NCBI RefSeq assembly: GCF_001280085.1
Contig: NZ_LGED01000231.1
Location: 82,452-146,451 of the forward strand
DNA from: Saccharothrix sp. NRRL B-16348
GTDB lineage: Bacteria; Actinomycetota; Actinomycetes; Mycobacteriales; Pseudonocardiaceae
Length of the DNA: 64,000 nucleotides
Direction: 5' to 3'
The translations under genes were made by a program, and so were the position numbers. Below are positions 1-8,045 of this stretch, in pieces. Positions within the stretch are counted from its first letter, which is position 1, and the number at the start of each line of letters is the position of its first letter. Below the pieces are notes generated by a model. The model saw only the letters and a program-made list of their open reading frames with translations. It was not told the DNA's origin and made no database searches.

Positions 1-396
1 CTCATTCAGCGGGTGCTGCCGCTGATGCGCGAAGGCGGCCGGATCATCAACGTGTCGTCGGTCGCCACGAGGGTGGCCAACCCCGGCCAGACGTCCTTCG
101 CCATGGGCAAAGCCGCGCTGGAGACGATGACGTTCACCCTGGCCAGTGCCCTCGGCCGCCGCGGCATCACGGTCAACGCGGTCGCTCCCGGCGCCACCAG
201 GACCACCGACAACGCGGCCGTCTTCGAGGCGCCGGGCCTGGCCGAGTTCATCACCGGCCAGACCGCCCTCGACCGCCTCGGCCGGGCCGACGACGTGGCC
301 GACGTCGTCGCGTTCCTCGCCTCCGACGACGCGCGGTGGATCACCGGCCAGGTCCTCGACGCCAGCGGCGGCCTCCACCTCGGCCTCCGGGCCTGA
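1..396 (+). CDS. SDR-family oxidoreductase, C-terminal part (5' end outside window)
   Basis: The frame is open from base 1 to the TGA at 394-396, giving the last 131 residues of a short-chain dehydrogenase/reductase. A strand-and-serine block (INVSS, about residues 16-20), the helix after the active site, NAVAPG, and the C-terminal WITGQVLDASGG are all family hallmarks. The Rossmann TGxxxGxG motif lies upstream, off the window. In the YxxxK position the sequence reads F-A-M-G-K (about nt 100-114), so the catalytic Tyr is Phe while the Lys is kept. Either the protein is a catalytically altered SDR or it has another role. The substrate cannot be told. A gap of about 110 nt with its own promoter separates it from the next gene. 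Confidence 0.85.
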   Translation, partial: LIQRVLPLMREGGRIINVSSVATRVANPGQTSFAMGKAALETMTFTLASALGRRGITVNAVAPGATRTTDNAAVFEAPGLAEFITGQTALDRLGRADDVADVVAFLASDDARWITGQVLDASGGLHLGLRA

Positions 397-440
397 GGTC
401 GGGAGGCTCCTCGCGGACTGTCGCCGACCCCACACGGAGG

Positions 441-470
441 TTGACGTCCGCGAGGAGCCGACCGTAGCGT
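441..470 (+). promoter_or_regulatory. Promoter of the sugar operon
   Basis: TTGACG (441-446) and TAGCGT (465-470) are spaced by 18 nt and match the actinobacterial housekeeping sigma pattern. The expected transcription start falls inside the palindrome at 473-488. Confidence 0.6.
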
Positions 471-472
471 GT

Positions 473-488
473 TGGAAAGCGCTTTCCA
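473..488. promoter_or_regulatory. LacI-family operator
   Basis: TGGAAAGCGCTTTCCA is a perfect 16-bp palindrome with the central CG typical of LacI/GalR operators. It sits just after the -10 box and 22 nt before the ATG of the oxidoreductase at 511, which is where a repressor would block the sugar operon. No LacI-type gene is in the window. Confidence 0.75.
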
Positions 489-510
489 CGAACTTGAGCG
501 GGGTGTACGC

Positions 511-1650
511 ATGGCGGTGCGCACGATCGGCGTCGCGTTGAACGGGGTCACGGGGCGGATGGGGTACCGACAGCACCTCGTCCGGTCGATCCTGGCCCTC
601 CGCGAGCGCGGCGGGATCCGGATCGGTGACGACGTGCTGGTCCCCGAGCCGCTGCTGGTCGGCCGCAACCCCGCCAAGCTGAAGGAGATCGCCGAGCGGC
701 ACGACCTGCCGCGCTGGACCACCGACCTCGACGCGGCCCTCGGCGACCCGGACGTGTCGGTCTACTTCGACGCGCAGGTGACGTCGGCGCACGTGTCCGC
801 GCTGACCGCGGCGATCGACGCGGGCAAGCACGTCTACAGCGAGAAGCCGGTCGCGGCCACGCCCGACGAGGTGCTGGAGCTGGCCCGGCACGCCGACGCC
901 GCGGGCGTGAAGCACGGCGTGGTGGCCGACAAGCTCTACCTGCCGGGCATCCGCAAGCTCAAGCGCCTGCTGGACGGCGGCTTCTTCGGCCGCGTGCTGT
1001 CCGTGCGCGGCGAGTTCGGCTACTGGGTGTTCGAGGGCGACTGGCAGGCCGCGCAGCGCCCGTCGTGGAACTACCGCGCCGAGGACGGCGGCGGGATCGT
1101 GGTGGACATGTTCTGCCACTGGAGCTACCTGCTGGAGGGGCTGCTCGGCCCGGTCGAGGCGGTGACCGCGCGGGCCGTCACGCACGTGCCGACGAGGTGG
1201 GACGAGAACGGCGAGCCGTACGCGGCGACGGCCGACGACGCGGCGTACGCGATCTTCGAGATGGCCGGCGGCGTGGTGGCGCAGGTGAACTCGTCGTGGA
1301 CGACGCGGGTGAACCGCGACGAGCTGGTCGAGTTCCACGTGGACGGCACGCACGGCAGCGCGGTGGCCGGGCTGCGCAACTGCAAGGTGCAGCCGCGGGC
1401 GATCACGCCGAAGCCGGTGTGGGACCCGGACGTGCCGCAGTCCATCGACTTCCGCTCGCTGTGGCAGGAGGTCCCGGACAACGAGGTGTTCGAGAACGGC
1501 TTCATGGTGCAGTGGGAGGAGTTCCTGAAGCACGTCGCCGTCGACGCGCCGTTCGCGCACGACTTCCACTCCGGGGTGCGCACGGTGCGGCTGGCCGCGC
1601 TGGGCCTGGAGTCCTCCGCCACCGGTCGTCGGATCGAGGTGCCGGCGTGA
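511..1650 (+). CDS. Gfo/Idh/MocA-family oxidoreductase
   Basis: A 379-residue NAD(P)-dependent sugar or inositol dehydrogenase-like protein. The N-terminal Rossmann fold has GVALNGVTGRMG at residues 7-18, the family EKP motif is at 111-113, and the C-terminal domain has a D-x-x-x-H pair (D199, H203) of the kind that binds substrate. ATG 511 is chosen over the in-frame GTG 469 because the latter would put the LacI-type operator inside the gene. It is the first of three genes joined by 4-nt overlaps (GTGA at 1647-1650), so it is probably co-translated with the DUF993 and isomerase genes. The context points to oxidation of a sugar or cyclitol; the exact substrate is unknown. Confidence 0.9.
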   Translation: MAVRTIGVALNGVTGRMGYRQHLVRSILALRERGGIRIGDDVLVPEPLLVGRNPAKLKEIAERHDLPRWTTDLDAALGDPDVSVYFDAQVTSAHVSALTAAIDAGKHVYSEKPVAATPDEVLELARHADAAGVKHGVVADKLYLPGIRKLKRLLDGGFFGRVLSVRGEFGYWVFEGDWQAAQRPSWNYRAEDGGGIVVDMFCHWSYLLEGLLGPVEAVTARAVTHVPTRWDENGEPYAATADDAAYAIFEMAGGVVAQVNSSWTTRVNRDELVEFHVDGTHGSAVAGLRNCKVQPRAITPKPVWDPDVPQSIDFRSLWQEVPDNEVFENGFMVQWEEFLKHVAVDAPFAHDFHSGVRTVRLAALGLESSATGRRIEVPA

Positions 1651-2765
1651 CGTCCGTTCAGCTGCCCGGCCGGGACGGCACGTTCCGCGAGCACCGGCTG
1701 AGCCCTCCGCGGACCTGGGAGACCGGGCCGTTCGAGTCGCGGGTCGCGTTCGCGGCGGCGCACGTGGTGGCGGACCCGTTCGGCGGCAACGGCCCCGGCG
1801 CGCCCGCCGTGCTCGACTGGGACGCCACGCTGGCGTACCGGGTGCGCTTGTGGGAGCACGGTTTCGGCGTCGCCGAGGCCATGGACACCGCGCAGCGCGG
1901 CATGGGCCTCGACTGGGACACGGCGCTGGAGCTGATCCGGCGCAGCGCGTCGATCGCGTCCGGGAGGCTCGCGGCGGGCGTCGGCACCGACCACGACACC
2001 GCGGACCCGTTGACGGCGTACCAAGAGCAGTTGGCCGCCGTCGTGGAGGCGGGCGCGCAGCCGATCCTGATGTGCAGCCGCAAGCTGGCCGCCGCCGCGC
2101 GCGGGCCCGAGGACTACCAGAAGGTCTACGGGACGCTGCTGGAGGAAGTCGACCAGCCGGTGATCCTGCACTGGCTCGGCACGGCGTTCGACCCGGCGCT
2201 GGAGGGCTACTGGGGCTCGGCGGACGTCCCGACGGCCACCGGGCACTTCCTGGACCTGGTCCACACCTACCGGGACAAGGTCGACGGGGTGAAGGTGTCG
2301 CTGCTGGACGCCTCGCACGAGGTCGGGTTGCGGCGGGCGCTGCCCGAAGGCGTGCGGTGCTACACCGGCGACGACTTCAACTACCCGGAGCTGATCGCGG
2401 GCGACACGCACGGGCACAGCGAGGCGTTGCTGGGCATCTTCGACGCCATCGCGCCGGCCGCGTCCACCGCGTTGCGGGCGTTGGACGCGGGCGATCGCGC
2501 CCGGTACGACGAGGTGCTGGCGCCGACGGTCGCGCTGTCGCGGCACATCTTCGGCGCGCCGACGTACTACTACAAGACCGGTGTGGTGTTCCTGGCCTGG
2601 CTCGGCGGGTTCCAGGACGCGTTCGGCATGGTCGGCGGGCTCCAGTCGGCCCGGGACGTGGTGCACCTCGGTGAGGCGCTGCGGTTGGCGGACCTGGCCG
2701 GGCTGCTGCCCGACCCGGACCTGGCCGCCCGGCGGTGGGGACGACTCCTGGACGTGCTGACGTGA
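1647..2765 (+). CDS. DUF993 protein (dihydrodipicolinate synthase-like)
   Basis: 372 residues, GTG start inside the GTGA overlap with the preceding gene. I recognise the DUF993 family, described as a TIM-barrel relative of dihydrodipicolinate synthase (class I aldolase-like). Supporting stretches are PILMCSRKLA, QPVILHWLGTAF and DGVKVSLLDA, where the Lys in VKVSLLD is a candidate Schiff-base residue (inference). The gene is sandwiched between a Gfo/Idh/MocA dehydrogenase and a sugar isomerase/epimerase, suggesting aldol cleavage or dehydration of an oxidised sugar. The 3' end overlaps the next start by GTGA (2762-2765). Reaction and substrate are not established from sequence. Confidence 0.85.
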   Translation: MTSVQLPGRDGTFREHRLSPPRTWETGPFESRVAFAAAHVVADPFGGNGPGAPAVLDWDATLAYRVRLWEHGFGVAEAMDTAQRGMGLDWDTALELIRRSASIASGRLAAGVGTDHDTADPLTAYQEQLAAVVEAGAQPILMCSRKLAAAARGPEDYQKVYGTLLEEVDQPVILHWLGTAFDPALEGYWGSADVPTATGHFLDLVHTYRDKVDGVKVSLLDASHEVGLRRALPEGVRCYTGDDFNYPELIAGDTHGHSEALLGIFDAIAPAASTALRALDAGDRARYDEVLAPTVALSRHIFGAPTYYYKTGVVFLAWLGGFQDAFGMVGGLQSARDVVHLGEALRLADLAGLLPDPDLAARRWGRLLDVLT

Positions 2766-3595
2766 GGCTTTCGCTGAACCAGGCCACGGTGAAGCGGGCG
2801 TCCGTGCCCGAGGTGGTCGACGTGTGCGTGCGCAACGGGATCCCGGCGGTCGGGCTGTGGCGCGACCCGGTGGCCGAGTACGGGCTGGAGCGGACGGCCG
2901 CGCTGGTCGCGTCGGCCGGGCTGGAGGTGTCGTCGCTGTGCCGCGGCGGGTTCTTCACCGGGCTCGACCAGCGGCTGGACGACAACCGGCGGGCCATCGA
3001 CGAGACCGCCGCGCTGGGCGCGCAGTGCCTGGTGCTGGTGCCCGGCGGCGTGCCGGACCGGGACCTCGTCGCGGCACGGGGACGCGTCGCGTCGGCGCTG
3101 GAGGTGCTGGCGCCGTACGCGGAAGCGGCCGGTGTGCGGCTGGCCGTGGAGGCGATGCACCCGATGTTCTGCGCCGACCGCGGCGTGGTGTCGACGTTGG
3201 GCCAGGCGCTGGACCTGGCCGCGCCGTACCCGTCGTCGGTGGTCGGCGTGGTCGTGGACGCCCTGCACGTGTGGTGGGACCCGGCGTTGGCGGCCGACGT
3301 GCGGCGGGCCGGCCCGCGCATCCACTCCTACCAGGTGTGCGACTGGGTGACGCCGCTGCCCGCCGACGTGCTGCTGGGCCGCGGCCTGCCCGGTGACGGG
3401 CACATCGACCTGGTCGGGCTGACCGCGCTCGTCGCCGAGGCCGGGTACGACGGGTTCGTGGAGGTCGAGGTGTTCAACGAGGAGGTGTGGGCGCGGCCGT
3501 TCGACGCGGTCGCGGCGGACCTGGTGCGGCGGCACGGATCGGGCTGGGAGCCGGTCGTGGACGGCGGCCACGACCGACTCCCCGTCACCCCTTAA
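2762..3595 (+). CDS. Sugar phosphate isomerase/epimerase (TIM barrel)
   Basis: 277 residues of the AP-endonuclease-2-like (xylose isomerase-type) TIM-barrel superfamily. Likely metal-binding residues sit in LAVEAMHPM, VVVDALHVWWDP and GFVEVEVFNEE, at the C-terminal ends of successive strands. The GTG start lies in a GTGA overlap with the DUF993 stop. It is the last gene of the LacI-operator operon, so it presumably isomerises or epimerises the sugar handled by the dehydrogenase. Its TAA overlaps the convergent Dyp peroxidase stop by 4 nt (3592-3595). Confidence 0.88.
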   Translation: MRLSLNQATVKRASVPEVVDVCVRNGIPAVGLWRDPVAEYGLERTAALVASAGLEVSSLCRGGFFTGLDQRLDDNRRAIDETAALGAQCLVLVPGGVPDRDLVAARGRVASALEVLAPYAEAAGVRLAVEAMHPMFCADRGVVSTLGQALDLAAPYPSSVVGVVVDALHVWWDPALAADVRRAGPRIHSYQVCDWVTPLPADVLLGRGLPGDGHIDLVGLTALVAEAGYDGFVEVEVFNEEVWARPFDAVAADLVRRHGSGWEPVVDGGHDRLPVTP

Positions 3596-4923
3596 CGGGG
3601 CAGCTCGCGACCCGCGGCGAGCAGTCTGAGGGTGCTGACCGACGGCGTCAGCGCGTACAGCGCGCCGGTGGTCCGCACGAAGTGGCCGCCGATCACGGCG
3701 TCCACCCCGGTGGGCGCGCCGCGCTCGCCCGGCGCGAAGTCCGGGTTGCGCGCCCACGTTCGCTGGATGTGCTCGAACTGCTCCGCCAACGACGTGCAGT
3801 GGGCCACGAACATCAGGCCGCGCTCGCCGTCGTCGGTCGGACCGGATTCGGCAGGACCGGTTCCGGCGGGGCCGAACGGGATGCCCCGGCGCAGGATCCG
3901 GTGCTCCCGGGGCGTCCGGTGGGTGAACGACCTCGGGTTCGTCTTGCGGATGTGGGCCGGGCACGGCGTCGCCGTGCCCGCCGGGTCGTCGGAGTAGTCG
4001 AAGTCGTTGTGGCCGAGGCTCGTGGCCAGCGGGCGGCCGTCCGGGTGCCTGCCGATCAGCTCCGGCCCCCGGCCATGCCGCTCCACGGCGTCCTGCCAGC
4101 CGTCGACGTCCTGGGTGAGGCGGCGGACCACCTGGATGGAGCCGTCCGTCAGCCACGCCGCGGCGTGCGGGCGGGCGGACTCGGCCGGGTGGCCGAAGAC
4201 GAACTCGCCCGCGTTGACCAGCAGCGTGCCCGCCCGGCCCGAGCGGTGACCCGGCCGTTCGGCGTCCTCGTGGTGGAAGCCGCGCACGCCGGGCTGCGAG
4301 ATGCCGTCCTTGTAGCCGAAGTGCTCGCGCCCGCGCCGGTCACCCGGGAGCGTGGCGGCGCGCTGCTCGTGGACCATCGCCACGCCGAGCAGGGTGTCGA
4401 GCACGTCCAGGTCGCGCGCGGTCCCGGCCAGGCGGGTCGGGTCGTCGGACGCGACCGTGACCACGGCGTGGACCCGTTGGTCCGCACGGCCGAAGAGCCA
4501 GTGCGCGGGCGCCGAGTCGCCGGTGTCGCCGTTGGCCCGCGCCGCTTCTTCGGCGGTGTGCGGGAAGTGCTCCCGGAGGTCTTCCCGCGTCGCGTCGGGG
4601 TTGATGCTCAGCTCGACCAGGCCCTCGGGCGTGAGGGACACGTTCGCCCAGGTGGCGTTGAGCCCCGCCGGGTCGCTGCCGAACATCGTGCGGCCGAGGG
4701 AGAAGACCTCGTTGAAGTCCTCCACGTCGGCGGTGGTGCTCAGGTGCCCGAGCATGGCGGCGAGCCAGGTGCGCCCCAGCTGGTCGTCGGTGAACCGGAC
4801 GAACCGGAACAACTGGTGGTCTTTGTTGAACGCGGCCAGCACGTTCCCTTGTACCTCGTGGGACCGGCGCAACGGAGGACGCGCTTCCCGCCGGTCCGCA
4901 CGCGGGTGCAGCAGGTCGGTCAT
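3592..4923 (-). CDS. Dyp-type peroxidase
   Basis: A 443-residue dye-decolourising heme peroxidase. The diagnostic GxxDG motif appears as GYKDGISQPG near residues 204-213, with the Asp that acts in peroxide activation, and the C-terminal block AHIRKTNPR (near residue 325) is characteristic. No Sec or Tat signal is seen at the N-terminus (MTDLLHPRADR), so the enzyme is probably cytoplasmic or encapsulin-loaded; no encapsulin gene is nearby. It is a single gene, converging on the sugar operon. The length fits bacterial Dyps. The physiological substrate cannot be inferred. Confidence 0.92.
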   Translation of the reverse strand: MTDLLHPRADRREARPPLRRSHEVQGNVLAAFNKDHQLFRFVRFTDDQLGRTWLAAMLGHLSTTADVEDFNEVFSLGRTMFGSDPAGLNATWANVSLTPEGLVELSINPDATREDLREHFPHTAEEAARANGDTGDSAPAHWLFGRADQRVHAVVTVASDDPTRLAGTARDLDVLDTLLGVAMVHEQRAATLPGDRRGREHFGYKDGISQPGVRGFHHEDAERPGHRSGRAGTLLVNAGEFVFGHPAESARPHAAAWLTDGSIQVVRRLTQDVDGWQDAVERHGRGPELIGRHPDGRPLATSLGHNDFDYSDDPAGTATPCPAHIRKTNPRSFTHRTPREHRILRRGIPFGPAGTGPAESGPTDDGERGLMFVAHCTSLAEQFEHIQRTWARNPDFAPGERGAPTGVDAVIGGHFVRTTGALYALTPSVSTLRLLAAGRELPR

Positions 4924-5008
4924 CGTTCACCCCCTGACTTACAGGAGGCTCGCGTCGCCCTCCGGATACACCCGGGAACGGATCGTCAGCGGTTCGGCCG
5001 CCGGCGGG

Positions 5009-5521
5009 TCAGGAGCGCGCCGCTCCGCGCGTGCCGAGGACGGACTTCACCGGCGCCTGGTTCAGGTCGGCGTCCGCCGTCCTGATGTTGGGGCGTCCCT
5101 TGCCGGTGGTGATCAGCTCGCGCAGGCTGACCGCGACGTAGAAGCCCCACGACTTCGTGCAGAGGTCGAAGCACTCGTACTCGGGCACCAGGCCGACGTG
5201 CGTGAACCGGAGCCGCGACCCTTCGGGCGTCTCCGAGATGTCGAAGACGATGTCCGTGCCGGTCCACTCGGTGCGGTCCGCGGTGAAGCTGAAGAAGTTG
5301 TCCAGCACCCGCCAGACGACCCGCCTGCCCGGCACGACCTCGGTCAGCTCGACCGTGCAGCGGTGGTCGTTCATGTAGTAGTAGGTGAACTGGTCGCCGA
5401 CCTCGGCCGTGGCGCCGTCGATGTGCTCCGACCACCAGCCGCGGGGGTCGACGACGGCGGCGAACGCCTCCTGCGGCGTCCGGTCCGTCGAGATGGTGGT
5501 GCTGAAGTCCTGGCCGGCCAT
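5009..5521 (-). CDS. SRPBCC / AHSA1-like domain protein
   Basis: A 170-residue single-domain START-like protein. The opening FSTTISTDRTPQEAFAAV is typical of the Aha1/SRPBCC hydrophobic-cavity fold, followed by beta strands (GDQFTYYYMN, RLRFTHVGLV) and the long C-terminal helix (SWGFYVAVSLRELI). ATG 5521 is preferred over upstream starts because GGGAGAG lies at the right distance, and the upstream extension is not domain-like. Proteins of this family bind small hydrophobic ligands or act as cyclases or co-chaperones; nothing here selects among these. It diverges from the PP2C-like gene. Confidence 0.82.
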   Translation of the reverse strand: MAGQDFSTTISTDRTPQEAFAAVVDPRGWWSEHIDGATAEVGDQFTYYYMNDHRCTVELTEVVPGRRVVWRVLDNFFSFTADRTEWTGTDIVFDISETPEGSRLRFTHVGLVPEYECFDLCTKSWGFYVAVSLRELITTGKGRPNIRTADADLNQAPVKSVLGTRGAARS

Positions 5522-5823
5522 GATCTCTCCCGGGTGCGCGGTGGTCGACGGGCGCGAAGAGGGCTTCCTCGGCGGCGGAGCCGGGACCGGTCGCCGTCGA
5601 CCGCGAGGAACCCCGCCGTGCACCCAATGGTCGCACCGCCCCGAGTTGAGGTGCAACTCGGAAGTTGCGTTTGTTGGACCGGCGGGGCCGATGGGTGCTC
5701 GCGCCCGGTTCGATCACCCGGCCGTGTGGTGCGGATGGCCCTGACAGGTGGTTCCGGCGCGGTGGCGGGGGTTTCCGCTCTACGGTCACGCCCGAGCGGT
5801 CGTCGCCGCGAGAGGATCCGCCC
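5522..5823. other. Intergenic region between divergent SRPBCC and PP2C-like genes
   Basis: About 300 nt with no convincing gene. It holds an inverted repeat CGAGTTG-N5-CAACTCG (5642-5660) and a possible -10 TACGGT (5781-5786) ahead of the PP2C-like gene. A RBS-like GAGAGGATCC precedes ATG 5824. Nothing else is recognisable. Confidence 0.4.
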
Positions 5824-6672
5824 ATGACCACCTCAGCCGGCCTCCCGGTGGTGCACGTCCAGGTGGGCGTGGCGACCTCCCGGGGACCGAACCGCCCGCT
5901 CAACGCCGATGCCCACGCCCAGCACTGGTACCGCGGCACGTTCGCGGCGGCGGTGGTGGACGGCACCGGCTCGACCCCGGAGGTCGCCGACTTCGCCCGC
6001 GTCGCCGCCTCCGTCGCCGCCCGCACGGCCGCCCGCGAGACCCCCGTGCTCGGCGTCGTCGCGGCCGCGATCCCCTATGCCGACCACGAGGCCGACCACG
6101 TCCAGCCCAACGGCGCGATCGTCGTGGCCTCGGTGCGGGCGGGCGGGTACTGGCGCGTCGCCCACGCCGGCGACAGCTCCGCGTACGGCCTCAAGGACGA
6201 CGGCACCCTGCACCGCTTCACGACACCGCACACCCTTGGCGAGGAGTTGCGGCAACAAGGCGTGCCCGACGCCGAAGCCTCGGCCCACGACCACAAACTG
6301 CGCCACAACCTGGGCCGCGTCCCGCTCTACGGCGTCGAGGGCTTCGAGGCGACGGCCCGACTGCTGGTCCTCGCGTCCGACGGCCTCAAACTGCCCCACG
6401 AGGAGCTGCGAGACCTGCTCCTCGACCACGGCGACGACCCGCAGCGGTGCGCCGAGGAGCTGCACGCCGCGGCACGCGCGCGCGGCAGCCGTGACGACGT
6501 CACGGTCCTGGTCATCCCCCACCCCGACCGCCCTGCGACCACTCATGTCACCGACGAGAGGAACAGCCATGGCGAACGCGGACCAGAAGAACCCCCAGGA
6601 CCCGCGGAACCCGCCGCCGGACGAGAGCCCGACGCAGGAAATACCGAAGGTCCCGTCGAAGTAGTCGCCTGA
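5824..6672 (+). CDS. PP2C-like protein phosphatase family protein
   Basis: 282 residues with a degenerate PPM/PP2C fold: NADA (27-30, for NEDA), VVDGTGS (44-50, for DGMGG), AHAGDSSAYG (about 116-125, for GDSRAY), LASDGL (about 184-189) and SRDDVTVLVI (about 218-227, for DNxT). Key metal-binding Asp residues D46 and the C-terminal DD are present, so activity is plausible but shifted from canonical. The last ~45 residues are low-complexity (E/P/G-rich), with codon usage unlike the rest. A better-biased short ORF runs in another frame there, so the C-terminal tail may be incidental to that second gene. Confidence 0.78.
   Translation: MTTSAGLPVVHVQVGVATSRGPNRPLNADAHAQHWYRGTFAAAVVDGTGSTPEVADFARVAASVAARTAARETPVLGVVAAAIPYADHEADHVQPNGAIVVASVRAGGYWRVAHAGDSSAYGLKDDGTLHRFTTPHTLGEELRQQGVPDAEASAHDHKLRHNLGRVPLYGVEGFEATARLLVLASDGLKLPHEELRDLLLDHGDDPQRCAEELHAAARARGSRDDVTVLVIPHPDRPATTHVTDERNSHGERGPEEPPGPAEPAAGREPDAGNTEGPVEVVA
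6569..6664 (+). CDS. Nested small protein, 31 aa, inside the PP2C-like 3' end
   Basis: ATG 6569 has a good RBS (GAGAGG, 6556-6561) and reads MANADQKNPQDPRN through to PKVPSK, a hydrophilic Pro/Asp/Gln-rich peptide ending in TAG. Nearly all its third codon positions are G or C, whereas only about half are in the PP2C frame over the same bases. In a genome with this bias that favours the small frame as the selected one. There is no signal, Cys or aromatic residue, and no function is assigned. It could be a regulator or partner translated from the same mRNA. Confidence 0.5.
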   Translation: MANADQKNPQDPRNPPPDESPTQEIPKVPSK

Positions 6673-6708
6673 CCGGGCGGATGGCGTGTCGCACCACGCC
6701 ATCCGACG

Positions 6709-6999
6709 TCACCCGGCGACACCCGACCCCGCCCCGTCCAGCCACACGACGTGGGCGCGGCGCGTGCCGGCCGAGCGTGAGCTGAGTTCGAACAGGGTGC
6801 GTGCGTTCTCCGCGCTCTGCGAGCTGAGGTGGAAGCCGCCTTCCACCGAGCTGACCTCGGCCCGATCCTCGAAGGCGACGCCGTAGCCCGCCACGCGGAC
6901 GCTTTCCTGCTCGCCGTACTCCTCCACGATGGCGAACAGCCGCGGCGCTTCCTCGTGCGCCACTTCGTGCACCAGCATGGCGAACTCCTGCTCGGTCAT
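6709..6999 (-). CDS. Hypothetical 96-aa protein divergent from the XRE gene
   Basis: ATG 6999 follows an AGAGGAG ribosome site. The protein starts MTEQEFAMLVHEVAHEEAPRL, is acidic in its first half and basic at the C-terminus, and has no membrane segment. It is not a named family I recognise. It diverges from the XRE/DUF5753 regulator across a 168-nt region carrying short direct repeats; small proteins in this position next to XRE-DUF397 pairs are common in actinomycetes and are probably in the same regulatory unit (inference). A longer frame running on through the XRE gene was rejected as antisense. Confidence 0.65.
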   Translation of the reverse strand: MTEQEFAMLVHEVAHEEAPRLFAIVEEYGEQESVRVAGYGVAFEDRAEVSSVEGGFHLSSQSAENARTLFELSSRSAGTRRAHVVWLDGAGSGVAG

Positions 7000-7092
7000 G
7001 TCGCTCCTCTCGCCCCACCGGTCCAGGCGGTGGTGATTACGCTCCGTCGCCGATACCGTGACTGCCCGCAAGGCTGCCCACATCCGACGTGG

Positions 7093-7151
7093 AACGCAAA
7101 AAACGCAAAGAGGGCCTTGCATTCGCCGTGCAGCATTGCCGTGCAGCATTG
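7093..7151. repeat. Short direct repeats in the divergent XRE promoter region
   Basis: AACGCAAA occurs twice, 9 nt apart (7093-7100, 7102-7109), and GCCGTGCAGCATTG occurs twice with a 13-nt period (7125-7138, 7138-7151). The second pair abuts the XRE ribosome site GAGGAGG. Both are candidate operator half-sites for the XRE regulator or for autoregulation. Confidence 0.5.
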
Positions 7152-7167
7152 AGGAGGACTGGACATC

Positions 7168-8022
7168 GTGGCCGCGAAGAAGAGCACGCCGACCATCCGG
7201 TTGCGCAGGTTGGCCGGTCAGCTCAGAAGACTTCGCGAGAGCACCGGCCTGCGCCGGGAGGACGTGGAGGAGCGGACCGGACTCCACGCCACCACCCTCT
7301 ACCGCATCGAGACGGCCCGGTCCCGACCCCAGTACCGGACGTTCGACATGCTGCTCAAGCTGTACGGAGTCCCGGCGGACGAACAGCTTCGCTTCAAGGC
7401 GCTCTACAAGCAGTCGGCGGGCGAGGGGTGGATGCGCCCGTGGCACGAGACGCTCCGCGAGGGCTACACCGCCTACATCAGCTTCGAAGCCGAGGCGCAG
7501 CGCGTCCGCAACTTCGCGGGGATGTTCGTCCCGGGCCTGCTCCAGACCGAGGACTACGCCCGTGCGGTGATCCGCGGGATCGTCCACGAGATGACCGAGG
7601 AGTGGGTCGAGGACCGCGTTCGCACTCGGCTGGAGCGACAGGCGCTCCTCACCAAGGACCAGCCGCTCGAGTTCTGGGCGGTCATCGACGAGGCCGCGCT
7701 GCGCCGCGCGGTCGGCGGTCCCGCCGTCATGCGCGGCCAGCTCGAGCACCTGCTCGACGCGGCCAAAGCCCGGAACATCACGATCCAGGTGATCCCGTTC
7801 GGCTCGGGTGCCCACCCCGGGATGGCGGGCGAGATGCTCGTCATGGACTTCGGAGATCCCATGGACACCGACCTGATCTACATCGACAGCCAGGCAGGTG
7901 AGACATTCTTGGAGTCGGACGCCGACATCAAGCGCTTCCGGGACCGGTTCGATCACCTGGTGGCGGTGGCCAAGAGTCCTGACGACTCGGTGGCGCTGAT
8001 CGCCGAGATCGCCGCCGGCTAG
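7168..8022 (+). CDS. XRE-family regulator with DUF5753 domain
   Basis: 284 residues. An N-terminal helix-turn-helix (about 10-65; LRRLRESTGLRREDVEERTGLHATTLYRIE) is followed by the DUF5753 ligand/partner domain (about 90-275; FVPGLLQTEDYARAVI and ITIQVIPFGSGAHPG). GTG 7168 is preceded by GAGGAGG. The next gene, 23 nt downstream, encodes a DUF397 protein, giving the classic actinomycete regulator/DUF397 pair of the kind linked to development and antibiotic control (bldB/whiJ/abaA-like neighbourhoods). The target is unknown, but repeats upstream suggest autoregulation. Confidence 0.92.
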   Translation: MAAKKSTPTIRLRRLAGQLRRLRESTGLRREDVEERTGLHATTLYRIETARSRPQYRTFDMLLKLYGVPADEQLRFKALYKQSAGEGWMRPWHETLREGYTAYISFEAEAQRVRNFAGMFVPGLLQTEDYARAVIRGIVHEMTEEWVEDRVRTRLERQALLTKDQPLEFWAVIDEAALRRAVGGPAVMRGQLEHLLDAAKARNITIQVIPFGSGAHPGMAGEMLVMDFGDPMDTDLIYIDSQAGETFLESDADIKRFRDRFDHLVAVAKSPDDSVALIAEIAAG

Positions 8023-8045
8023 GAACCAAGGAGGTTCGGGCAACC

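Noticed and set aside
469..510. Earlier in-frame GTG start for the first sugar-operon gene
   Set aside because: It would place the LacI-type palindrome inside the gene; ATG 511 is more sensible.
1125..2666. Long open frame on the minus strand opposite the Gfo/Idh/MocA and DUF993 genes
   Set aside because: Antisense shadow of a GC-rich coding region; product is Arg/Gly/Pro-rich with no family, and the plus-strand genes have clear motifs.
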